A stretch of 6,322 nt of DNA from Thiotrichales bacterium (GTDB lineage: Bacteria > Pseudomonadota > Gammaproteobacteria > J044). Within the stretch, counting starts at the first letter, position 1. Each line of letters starts with the position of its first letter. The notes beneath the pieces were generated by a model, which was not told where the DNA came from, did not search any database, and saw only the letters and a list, made by a program, of their open reading frames with translations. Location: NCBI GenBank assembly GCA_024762895.1, contig JANTGN010000153.1, positions 1 through 6,322 on the forward strand, in the 5' to 3' direction. Shown here piece by piece: positions 1-6,322 of this stretch. The position numbers and the translations under genes were made by a program.

Positions 1-96
1 TGCGGTGATTACCATACACGCCTGGTTAGTGGTGATGAGATGCTGCTGGCCAGCCTGGAACTAATTAAGGAACCAACGGAGGCATCGCATGTGTGA
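1..96 (+). CDS. hypA: HypA, nickel metallochaperone (3' end only)
   Basis: This is the last 31 codons of a gene cut by the left edge, in frame 1 and ending at TGA 94-96. The peptide begins with Cys-Gly and continues with RLVSGDEMLLASLEL, which resembles the end of HypA proteins, where the second CxxC zinc knuckle is followed by a strand ending in 'G-(D/E)-x-L-x-(V/L)-x-S-(I/L)-E'. The first residue in the window would be the last zinc cysteine. In the family, HypA binds nickel at its N-terminus and zinc through two CxxC pairs, and works with HypB to insert nickel into the NiFe hydrogenase large subunit in the cytoplasm. The gene overlaps hypB by 8 bases. The call rests on the short tail plus its place directly before hypB. 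The nickel-binding N-terminus cannot be checked here. Confidence 0.85.
   Translation, partial: CGDYHTRLVSGDEMLLASLELIKEPTEASHV
78..88 (+). promoter_or_regulatory. hypB ribosome binding site inside the end of hypA
   Basis: GGAGG at 78-82 lies six bases before the hypB ATG at 89. It is the clearest Shine-Dalgarno sequence in the operon and supports this start. It sits inside the hypA reading frame, and hypA ends at 96, after the hypB start codon, so translation of the two genes is probably coupled. Confidence 0.75.
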
Positions 97-910
97 TACC
101 TGTGGATGTAATGTAACCCATGGCAATCGGCATCTGCTGGAGCCGGGCGGCAAACTCTCGGTTGACGAAGATGGTAAATCGGCCATCACGGTCCTGAAAA
201 ATCTGCTGAGCGAAAACGATCATATGGCGCAGCATAATCGCGAGCACTTTGATAAACACCAGGTGCTGGCGATCAACCTGATGTCCTCTCCGGGTTCCGG
301 TAAGACGGCCCTGCTGGAGGCCACGATCGAGGCCCTGGGTGGCAAGTATCGCATCGGCGTGGTCGAGGGTGATCTCGAGACCGAGAACGATGCCGATCGC
401 ATTCGTGGTAAGGGCGTACCTGCCGTTCAGATCACGACCGGCAGCGCCTGTCATCTGGATGCCCACATGGTGCATGATGCCCTGCATAGTCTATCGCTTG
501 AGGATATCGACATCCTGTTTATCGAAAATGTCGGTAATCTCGTCTGTCCTGCCAGTTTTGATCTCGGTCAGCACATGAATATCACCCTGCTCTCCGTGAC
601 CGAGGGTGATGACAAACCGGCCAAGTATCCGGTGATGTTCCGGGCCGCAGACATGATGATGCTGACCAAGACCGACCTGCTGGCGGTGCTGGATGATTTT
701 GATCCGGCTCGTGCGAAGACCTGCCTGAGAAACCTGGCCAGTACGGCACCGGTGATTGCCCTGTCTTCAAAGAATGGATCGGGTTTCGATAACTGGCTGG
801 CCTGGATCGATCAGCAGGTGGCTGCCCAGTGTGCACTGGTCGAAAAAGGCGAGACCCGTAAACCCGCCATTCAGCCCGATGGTGTGCAATTTCACCAGGC
901 GACGGCCTGA
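89..910 (+). CDS. hypB: HypB, hydrogenase nickel incorporation GTPase
   Basis: This 273-residue protein is a SIMIBI-class GTPase that drives nickel insertion into the NiFe hydrogenase large subunit together with HypA. The N-terminus is MCDTCGC, the CxxCGC motif that forms the high-affinity nickel site in E. coli HypB. This motif at the very start, plus a good ribosome binding site, fixes the start at 89. A linker to about residue 55 has a few scattered histidines but no polyhistidine nickel-storage stretch of the kind seen in rhizobial HypB. The G domain shows the P-loop (SSPGSGKT, about 66-73), the EGDLET segment (93-98) and a G4-like TKTD (193-196). The metal site at the GTPase dimer interface is present as Cys121-His122 (TGSACHLDAHM) and Cys153 (ENVGNLVCP). 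Length and motif order are normal for the family. It overlaps hypA by 8 bases and lies 26 bases before hypD. Confidence 0.97.
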   Translation: MCDTCGCNVTHGNRHLLEPGGKLSVDEDGKSAITVLKNLLSENDHMAQHNREHFDKHQVLAINLMSSPGSGKTALLEATIEALGGKYRIGVVEGDLETENDADRIRGKGVPAVQITTGSACHLDAHMVHDALHSLSLEDIDILFIENVGNLVCPASFDLGQHMNITLLSVTEGDDKPAKYPVMFRAADMMMLTKTDLLAVLDDFDPARAKTCLRNLASTAPVIALSSKNGSGFDNWLAWIDQQVAAQCALVEKGETRKPAIQPDGVQFHQATA

Positions 911-925
911 TCCACGAGCTCAGAT

Positions 926-936
926 AGGGAAGCCTC
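926..936 (+). promoter_or_regulatory. hypD ribosome binding site
   Basis: AGGGAAG at 926-932 sits a few bases before the ATG at 937 in the 26-base gap after hypB. It is a fair Shine-Dalgarno match and supports the chosen hypD start. The gap is too short to hold hypC or a terminator. Confidence 0.55.
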
Positions 937-2061
937 ATGTCACTGGATGCCAAAGCCTGGCTGGACAGGATCCATGCCCTGGACCTGCCCGATAAGATCA
1001 AGGTCATGAATGTCTGTGGCGGGCATGAGCGTTCTATTACCATGGCCGGGCTCAGATCGCTGATCCCGGAACAGATCGAACTCATCCCCGGCCCCGGTTG
1101 CCCCGTCTGCATCTGTCCGGAAGAAGATATCTATCAGGCCATGCAGCTGGCCCTCAAGGAAGACGTCATCCTCGTTGCCTTCGGCGACATGTTGCGTGTC
1201 CCCGTTAATGTCCCCAGGAGTGAACCGCGTTCCCTGGAACAGGCCAGGGCCCTGGGGGCGGATATTCGCCCTATCGCCTCCCCACTCGAGGCGGTGCAAA
1301 TCGCAAAGGCCAATCCCGATCGCAAAATCGTCTTCTTTGCCGCCGGTTTTGAGACCACCACGGCACCGGTGGCAGCGATGGTCGCAGAAGACCTGCCGGA
1401 CAACCTCTTTTTATTAATCTCAGGTCGTCTGACCTGGCCTGCGGTGGCCATGCTGCTCGAGACCGGTCAGGCGGCCTTTCATGCCCTGATCGCCCCCGGC
1501 CATGTCTCAACGGTCATGGGACCCGAGGAATGGCAGTTCGTGGTTGATCAGCATGAGATGCCGGTCGCCGTGGCAGGCTTTGAGCCCGTCAGTCTGCTGG
1601 CCGCGCTGTATTCCGTGGTGCGACAGAAGCTGGAAGGCAAGCTGTTCCTGGATAACTGCTACAAGGAAGTCGCTCATGCCGGTGGTAACCCCACGGCCCT
1701 GCGCTATCTTGATCAGACCCTGGATGTCGTGGATAGCAACTGGCGGGGTATCGGTTCGATCCCCAAATCCGGTTATGCCCTGAAAGCCGCCTATGCCCAG
1801 CATGATGCGCGCCTACAGTTCCCGGACTATCAGGATCCCGATCGACGCAGACAGGGTGAAATGCCGCCGGGCTGTGACTGTGCGCGTGTGGTACTCGGCC
1901 AGATCTATCCCAATCAATGTCGCCTGTATGGTGCGGCCTGTACGCCGAGACAACCCATCGGACCCTGCATGGTGTCCGATGAAGGCGCCTGCCGGATCTG
2001 GTGGGCCAGTGGTATCCGCGAGGCCGAACCTCTGGATGAGGCCGTATCCGCCGAAGCATGA
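937..2061 (+). CDS. hypD: HypD, iron-sulfur scaffold for Fe(CN)2CO assembly
   Basis: This is a 374-residue protein of normal family length. HypD carries a [4Fe-4S] cluster and, in complex with HypC, holds the iron on which the two cyanides and the carbon monoxide of the NiFe site are placed. Family motifs appear in order. CGGHE (Cys27 to Glu31) is the conserved iron-binding cysteine region. GPGCPVCICP (about 52-61) contains the redox-active Cys55/Cys58 pair. GFETTTAP lies at 137-144. The C-terminal cluster region has PPGCDC (Cys313, Cys315), Cys328, Cys335, Cys344 and Cys352, ending in GPCMVSDEGAC. Cys60 is an extra cysteine next to the redox pair. The start is supported by AGGGA upstream and by the usual distance to CGGHE. 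hypC, the gene for its partner, is not next to it here. hypF begins 11 bases after the stop. Confidence 0.97.
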   Translation: MSLDAKAWLDRIHALDLPDKIKVMNVCGGHERSITMAGLRSLIPEQIELIPGPGCPVCICPEEDIYQAMQLALKEDVILVAFGDMLRVPVNVPRSEPRSLEQARALGADIRPIASPLEAVQIAKANPDRKIVFFAAGFETTTAPVAAMVAEDLPDNLFLLISGRLTWPAVAMLLETGQAAFHALIAPGHVSTVMGPEEWQFVVDQHEMPVAVAGFEPVSLLAALYSVVRQKLEGKLFLDNCYKEVAHAGGNPTALRYLDQTLDVVDSNWRGIGSIPKSGYALKAAYAQHDARLQFPDYQDPDRRRQGEMPPGCDCARVVLGQIYPNQCRLYGAACTPRQPIGPCMVSDEGACRIWWASGIREAEPLDEAVSAEA

Positions 2062-2072
2062 TTCCTGAATAG

Positions 2073-4361
2073 ATGACGAAACCTTCATCGTCGGCATCCA
2101 ATCCCAGTCACATCGCCACTCGCTTTACCCTCACGGGCAAGGTCCAGGGGGTGGGTTTTCGACCCTTTGTCTATCGCCTGGCTAAACAACTGGGTATCAG
2201 GGGCTGGGTGCAGAACCTTAAGGGACGTGTCCTGGTCCATGCCGAGGCCTCTGCCGGTCAACTGGAAGCATTTGCCCGGTCATTGATTGAACAGGCACCG
2301 ACCATCGCCCAGCCGGAGATCAGTCATCAGGAGGCCCATGAACTGGAATCAATGACTGAGTTCGTCATCCGGGACAGCGACCAGTACGCCGAGGCCGATA
2401 TCCACATCCCCCCGGATTTCTTTACCTGCCCCGATTGCCTGCGTGAGATGGATGATCCCCAGGACCGCCGCTATGGTTACCCCTTTATTAACTGTACCCA
2501 GTGCGGTCCTCGCTACACCCTGATCCGCACCCTGCCCTATGATCGGCCCAACACCAGCATGGCTGACTTCCCGCTTTGTCCGGACTGCATGGCGGAATAT
2601 GAAGACCCTATGAACCGGCGTTTTCATGCCGAACCCGTGGCCTGTCCGGTCTGCGGTCCGACCCTCAGTTATGTCGCTGCTGATCAGTCTGTCGAGGGTA
2701 ATGAGTCCGCCATGGAGGCCGCCGTTGAAGCCCTACGCATTGGCCGGATACTCGCCATCAAGGGTGTGGGTGGCTATCACCTGGTCTGCGATGCCCGTAA
2801 TGACGAGGCGGTTCAAAGACTGCGTTTACGCAAGCAAAGACCGGACAAGCCCCTGGCCGTTCTGGTGCCGGCCAGGGGTGAGGATGAACTGGATGCCGTC
2901 CGTGCCATCGCTAACATCACCCCGGCAGAGGCTGAATGCCTGCGTGCCCCGAGTCGGCCCATCGTCCTGGTTACGCGACGCGATGATGCGAATCTTGCCG
3001 CAGGCATCGCACCGGGGCTGAATCAGATTGGCGTTTTTCTACCCTATAGCCCCCTGCATCACCGCCTGTTGCAGCTATTCGATGGACCGCTGGTGGCTAC
3101 TTCCGCCAATATCAGTGGTGAACCGGTACTCACCGATAACCAGGACGTGGATCGGCGGCTTGCCCAGGTTACCGATGGCACCCTGCATCACAATCGAGAG
3201 ATCGTGCGACCTGCCGATGATAGTGTCTTTCGAGTCATCGCCGGTAACCCCAGACCGCTCCGACTGGGTCGTGGGTTTGCCCCGGTCGAACACACCCTGC
3301 CCTTCAGGCTTAAGCACCCTCTGCTGGCCGTGGGTGGCCAGATGAAGAATACCGTGGCCCTGGCCTGGGAAGATCGCATCGTCATATCACCCCATATCGG
3401 CGATCTGGATTCTCCCAGAAGCCTGACTGTCTTTGAAAACACTATCAATGACTTACAGGAACTATATCAAGTTAAATATAACGCGATAGTCGCAGACGCC
3501 CACCCTGCTTATGCCGCCCATCGCTGGGCCAATAAGACGGGTGCTCCCGTCATACCGGTCTATCATCACCTTGCCCACGCCTCTGCTCTTGGACTCGAAT
3601 ATCCCGCTGATGAACCCTGGCTGGTCTTCACCTGGGATGGCGTGGGTTATGGTACCGATGGCCATCTCTGGGGTGGCGAGGCCCTGTACGGATCACCTGG
3701 TAACTGGCAAAGAGTGGCCAGCTTCAGACCATTTTCCATTCCCGGTGGTGATCGGGCCGGGCGCGAGCCCTGGCGTAGTGCCGCCGCCCTGTGCTGGGAG
3801 GCTGGTCTCCCCTATTCCGCGCCAGCCGATCAGGAACTGATGCAGGCCGCGTGGGAAAACCGGATCAACTGCCCCACGACGACCGCGGTAGGCCGCCTGT
3901 TCGATGCCGCTGCGGCCTTAACAGGACTGGTCGACAAGGCCAGATTCGAGGGTCAGGGGCCTATGATGCTGGAGACACGAGCCACGGTTGCCTGTGATGC
4001 GGAATCGCTCCCCCTCCAGGAGAACAAGCAGGGCCTGGTCGTGGCAGACTGGGCACCGCTGCTCCCGATGCTCAGCGATGCGTCTATTCCCCTGGAAGAC
4101 CGGGCAAGTCGATTCCATGCCACGATGGCGGCAACCCTGGTGCAACAGGCCAAGGCGGTGCGTGAATCTAAGGGGGCATTCCGCATCGGCCTGTCGGGTG
4201 GCGTGTTCCAGAATAAGCGATTAAGCGAACAGGTCTTCGAACTGTGTGCGCGAGTGGGGCTTGAGGTCTATATGCCCGCGGTCATACCCTGTAACGATGG
4301 AGGCCTGTGCGCAGGACAGATCATCGAGGCGGCCGCCCAGAACAATGACATGAAACATTAA
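2073..4361 (+). CDS. hypF: HypF, carbamoyltransferase for hydrogenase cyanide ligands
   Basis: This 762-residue protein, close to the usual 750, makes carbamoyl-AMP from carbamoyl phosphate and ATP and passes the carbamoyl group to the HypE C-terminal cysteine. Domains in order: an acylphosphatase-like domain (about 15-103) with GKVQGVGFRPF, catalytic Arg30 and probably Asn48; two zinc fingers, Cys119/122/141/144 and Cys169/172/191/194, each C-x2-C-x18-C-x2-C; a YrdC-like domain (about 212-395) with KGVGGYHLVCDA and TSANISGEP; and a Kae1-like domain (about 415-755) with HHLAH at 498-502, DGVGYGTDG, GLSGGVFQNKRL and NDGG. The HxxxH metal pair is kept as His498/His502, and Asp742 is the likely third ligand. 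Family members often have HHHAH, so the middle His is Leu here. An in-frame TAG stands directly before the ATG at 2073, and no other usable start precedes the acylphosphatase domain, so the start is firm. No clear ribosome binding site is visible; translation may be coupled to hypD, 11 bases upstream. Confidence 0.97.
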   Translation: MTKPSSSASNPSHIATRFTLTGKVQGVGFRPFVYRLAKQLGIRGWVQNLKGRVLVHAEASAGQLEAFARSLIEQAPTIAQPEISHQEAHELESMTEFVIRDSDQYAEADIHIPPDFFTCPDCLREMDDPQDRRYGYPFINCTQCGPRYTLIRTLPYDRPNTSMADFPLCPDCMAEYEDPMNRRFHAEPVACPVCGPTLSYVAADQSVEGNESAMEAAVEALRIGRILAIKGVGGYHLVCDARNDEAVQRLRLRKQRPDKPLAVLVPARGEDELDAVRAIANITPAEAECLRAPSRPIVLVTRRDDANLAAGIAPGLNQIGVFLPYSPLHHRLLQLFDGPLVATSANISGEPVLTDNQDVDRRLAQVTDGTLHHNREIVRPADDSVFRVIAGNPRPLRLGRGFAPVEHTLPFRLKHPLLAVGGQMKNTVALAWEDRIVISPHIGDLDSPRSLTVFENTINDLQELYQVKYNAIVADAHPAYAAHRWANKTGAPVIPVYHHLAHASALGLEYPADEPWLVFTWDGVGYGTDGHLWGGEALYGSPGNWQRVASFRPFSIPGGDRAGREPWRSAAALCWEAGLPYSAPADQELMQAAWENRINCPTTTAVGRLFDAAAALTGLVDKARFEGQGPMMLETRATVACDAESLPLQENKQGLVVADWAPLLPMLSDASIPLEDRASRFHATMAATLVQQAKAVRESKGAFRIGLSGGVFQNKRLSEQVFELCARVGLEVYMPAVIPCNDGGLCAGQIIEAAAQNNDMKH

Positions 4362-4377
4362 ACCTAAGAGTCGAGAC

Positions 4378-5382
4378 ATGCAGGATACCCACATCTCACT
4401 GGCCCACGGTAATGGCGGCCGTTACATGCGCGAACTGATCGATGACCTGTTTGCGCGTCACCTGAGGAATCCAGTCCTGAATACTCAGGTCGACGCCGCT
4501 GCCCTGCCCGCTGCCGAGGGCGAGTTAATGATGACCACGGATGGCTTCACCGTCCAGCCGCTGGAGTTTCCCGGTGGAAATATCGGTTCACTGGCAATCC
4601 ATGGCACCGTGAATGACCTGGCCGTGTCCGGCGCCCGCCCACTCTACCTGAGCCTGAATGCCTTTATCGAGGAAGGTCTGGAGATCGCCACACTGGATCG
4701 CTTAATCAAGACCCTGGCAGAGGCGGCCCAGGAGGCCGGTGTGAGTGTCGTGACCGGAGACACCAAGGTCCTGCGCCGTGGTGAAGGCGGCGGCCTGTAC
4801 CTGGCAACCACTGGAGTGGGTGTTCGTAGACCGGGATTAAACCTGAGCATGGAGAATATTCAGGCCAGTGACCGGATACTGGTCAGTGGACCGGTCGGTG
4901 ATCATGGCACGGCCATCATGCTGGCTCGTGAACAGTTCGGCATGCGGGGTGATCTACAATCCGACTCGGCCTGCGTGCTTCCCCTGACCCAGGCCTTGTG
5001 GGAAAACCCAGGGCTGCGATTCATGCGCGATCCCACGCGCGGTGGCCTGGCCTCGGTGATGCAGGAGATCCATCAGGCCACCGGCATGGGCATACGATTG
5101 TTTGATCAGAAGATCCCGATCCATGAACCCGTGAGTGCAGTCTGCGAGATGCTGGGTTACGACCCGCTGTACCTCGCCTGTGAAGGACGCGTGGTGGCCA
5201 TCGTGGCAGAGGATCAGGCCGACAAAGCATTAGCTGCCTGGCAGGCACTGCCGGATGGGAAGGATGCGGCGATCATTGGGCATGTATCCTCTGATGATCA
5301 GCATGTGGTGTTGCAGACGGAACTGGGGGGTGAACGGTTGTTGGAGGAACTGGAGGATGATCCCTTGCCGAGGATATGTTGA
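4378..5382 (+). CDS. hypE: HypE, carbamoyl dehydratase making the cyanide group
   Basis: This 334-residue protein of the PurM-like ATP-binding fold is of normal length. HypE accepts a carbamoyl group from HypF on its C-terminal cysteine and dehydrates it with ATP to a thiocyanate, which goes to the iron on HypC/HypD. The protein ends in PRIC, so the essential Cys334 is the last residue, as the chemistry requires. Other family motifs are HGNGGRYM (10-17), TTDGFTVQPLEFPGG (53-67) continuing into IGSLAIHGTVNDLAVSGA, GDTKV (127-131), the GDHG loop (174-177), RDPTRGGLA (217-225) and the EMLGYDPLYLACEG stretch. The start is 16 bases after the hypF stop, with only a weak purine run (AAGAG, 4366-4370) before it, and gives the usual N-terminus. 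It is the last gene of the operon seen here; the next gene is convergent. Confidence 0.97.
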   Translation: MQDTHISLAHGNGGRYMRELIDDLFARHLRNPVLNTQVDAAALPAAEGELMMTTDGFTVQPLEFPGGNIGSLAIHGTVNDLAVSGARPLYLSLNAFIEEGLEIATLDRLIKTLAEAAQEAGVSVVTGDTKVLRRGEGGGLYLATTGVGVRRPGLNLSMENIQASDRILVSGPVGDHGTAIMLAREQFGMRGDLQSDSACVLPLTQALWENPGLRFMRDPTRGGLASVMQEIHQATGMGIRLFDQKIPIHEPVSAVCEMLGYDPLYLACEGRVVAIVAEDQADKALAAWQALPDGKDAAIIGHVSSDDQHVVLQTELGGERLLEELEDDPLPRIC

Positions 5383-5556
5383 AGCGGGCATTTGGTTTCA
5401 AGGTGATTTTCCGAAAACTTCAACCAAGAACGACTCATAGCCGGTAAATAAAATCTTCTACAATTTCAAGTTACGAATAAAGTATAAATAAATGTATACA
5501 TCCTGACGTGATTTTATGGAATTTTTGTTTAATCCAATGTTTCAATATTTTTATAA
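5383..5556. other. AT-rich gap between convergent genes
   Basis: This 174-base stretch separates the end of hypE from the end of the minus-strand permease gene. I see no reading frame of note and no RNA gene. Its G+C is very low: two hand-counted 60-base lines covering 5461-5580 gave about 25-27%, and the second line includes the start of the permease gene's 3' end. A weak interrupted hairpin (TTGGTT at 5392-5397 against AACCAA at 5422-5427, with smaller inner pairings) lies just after hypE. It has no T run after it, so it is not a convincing intrinsic terminator. A small palindrome-like element (GTATA 5482-5486, TATAC 5495-5499) is also present and is expected by chance in such AT-rich DNA. 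Confidence 0.7.
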
Positions 5557-6322
5557 CTAAAATTCCCATACTAGTGGGACAATTATTGTTGTGACGATCC
5601 ATATTAGCATAGTTAAGGGGATGCCGATTATTAAATAATCACTAAAACGATACCCGCCTAGGTTATAAACCATGAGATTGGTTTGATAACCTATTGGTGT
5701 AGCAAAGCTTGCTGATGCTGCTACCATAATAGTTATTGCAAATGGGATAATGCTAACCTGCATAGTCACAGCGGTAGCACTCGCAACTGGAAACATGAGT
5801 ACTGCTGCAACATTGTTAGTGGCTATCGCGGTTAATATTGCAGTAGTTAGAAATATCACTGTTAATGCAGACCATGCATTTTCACCACTTATACTCATCA
5901 ACTGGCTGGCAATCCAAGTAGAAGCCTCTGTTTTTTGTAATGCAATGCCAATGCCGAATGATGTCGCTATGACTACCAACACCCCCCAGTCGGGAGATTT
6001 TCTCGCAATTCTTCCACTTGTGCAGCGAGTAACTATCATAAGCCCAGCAGCTAGCAGGGCTGCCTCAAGCATACTAAAAACACCAAAAGTTACCGTTAAA
6101 ACCATCAAAGCCACAATTAGCAAAGAAATTCCAGCACGCTCAAAACGTGGGGCATGATAGCCTGCTATTTCACTTACCAAATAAAAATCTCGGGAATTAT
6201 GTTGCTGTTCAATAAAACTTGGATATCCTTCAAGCAAAAGCATATCACCTGCCTGCAATTTAATATCACCAATTTTTTTATTTAATCGTTCACCATTTCG
6301 TGCAATAGCAATGATAACGGCG
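5557..6322 (-). CDS. SLC13/DASS-type permease with RCK_C domain (C-terminal part)
   Basis: The reading frame is open from the right edge to TAG at 5557-5559, giving the last 254 residues of a gene whose 5' part lies beyond 6322. The first codons in view are not a start: the frame continues upstream of the TTG at 6258, and those 21 residues fit the domain. Window residues 1 to about 48 look like an RCK_C (TrkA-C) regulatory domain, with ARNGERL, a hydrophobic strand, and AGDMLLLEG. The rest is membrane-embedded, with hydrophobic segments near 63-82, 84-98, 112-130, 151-168, 170-204 and 227-251. TNN (168-170) and TPIGYQTNLMV (208-218), followed by GGYRFSDY, match conserved stretches of the ArsB/NhaD/SLC13 ion transporter superfamily. 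Family proteins with this layout are commonly near 600 residues, so over half is missing. The substrate (dicarboxylate, sulfate or another anion) cannot be told from this part. Base composition is much lower in G+C than the hyp genes. Confidence 0.85.
   Translation of the reverse strand, partial: AVIIAIARNGERLNKKIGDIKLQAGDMLLLEGYPSFIEQQHNSRDFYLVSEIAGYHAPRFERAGISLLIVALMVLTVTFGVFSMLEAALLAAGLMIVTRCTSGRIARKSPDWGVLVVIATSFGIGIALQKTEASTWIASQLMSISGENAWSALTVIFLTTAILTAIATNNVAAVLMFPVASATAVTMQVSIIPFAITIMVAASASFATPIGYQTNLMVYNLGGYRFSDYLIIGIPLTMLIWIVTTIIVPLVWEF

Noticed and set aside
582..1112. A 176-codon open frame on the minus strand across the hypB-hypD junction
   Set aside because: It lies antisense to two clear hyp genes. 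Its peptide is rich in Pro, Ser and Arg, with no recognisable motif, as expected from the reverse of G+C-rich coding DNA.
1093..1119. An extra cysteine (Cys60) beside the HypD redox pair
   Set aside because: From memory, a CxC-type ending of this motif followed by PEEDI is seen in other proteobacterial HypD proteins, so it is probably an ordinary variant.
1589..2101. A 170-codon open frame on the minus strand inside hypD
   Set aside because: It is a shadow of hypD, His/Arg/Pro-rich with low-complexity composition, and covers the conserved cysteine region of the real gene.
5392..5427. An imperfect hairpin after hypE as an operon terminator
   Set aside because: The stem is broken by unequal loops and bulges and is A/T-rich, and no T run follows on either strand.
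5564..5579. A 5-bp hairpin (TCCCA/TGGGA) overlapping the end of the permease gene, followed on the minus strand by AATTTTAG
   Set aside because: The stem is short and the T run poor. It could help end transcription, but it is too weak to call.
5750..6157. A 135-codon + strand open frame with hydrophobic stretches
   Set aside because: It is antisense to the permease, whose family motifs are plain on the minus strand. The reverse complement of membrane-protein codons often reads as hydrophobic too.

Overview
The window holds a nickel-iron hydrogenase maturation operon on the + strand, hypA (3' end only)-hypB-hypD-hypF-hypE, filling positions 1-5382. It is followed by a 174-base AT-rich gap. 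A convergent minus-strand gene then runs off the right edge: the C-terminal part of a membrane permease of the SLC13/DASS type with an attached RCK_C (TrkA-C) domain. All four complete hyp genes are intact, with no frameshift and no missing catalytic motif that I can see.

How the genes work together: HypA and HypB deliver nickel to the hydrogenase large subunit. HypF makes a carbamoyl group from carbamoyl phosphate and ATP and transfers it to the C-terminal cysteine of HypE. HypE dehydrates it to a thiocyanate. HypD, an iron-sulfur protein, carries the iron on which the Fe(CN)2CO unit is built, normally together with HypC. These roles come from established work on the Hyp families. The sequence shows the matching motifs: CxxCGC and a P-loop in HypB, CGGHE and six C-terminal cysteines in HypD, an acylphosphatase domain, two zinc fingers, YrdC and Kae1 domains in HypF, and a terminal PRIC in HypE. 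The genes are tightly packed: an 8-base overlap, then gaps of 26, 11 and 16 bases. This implies one transcript whose promoter lies upstream of the window.

The main oddity is that hypC, often found between hypB and hypD, is not in this run of genes. It must lie elsewhere, since HypD needs a HypC-type partner. The second is a sharp drop in base composition: lines sampled by hand in the hyp genes are about 62% G+C, the gap is about 25-27%, and the permease gene is about 32-47%.

The organism is most likely a proteobacterium, perhaps a gammaproteobacterium, judging from the general look of the Hyp proteins; the sequence does not settle this. No hydrogenase structural genes are in view. I found no sign of a new type of system, mobile element, CRISPR array or RNA gene.
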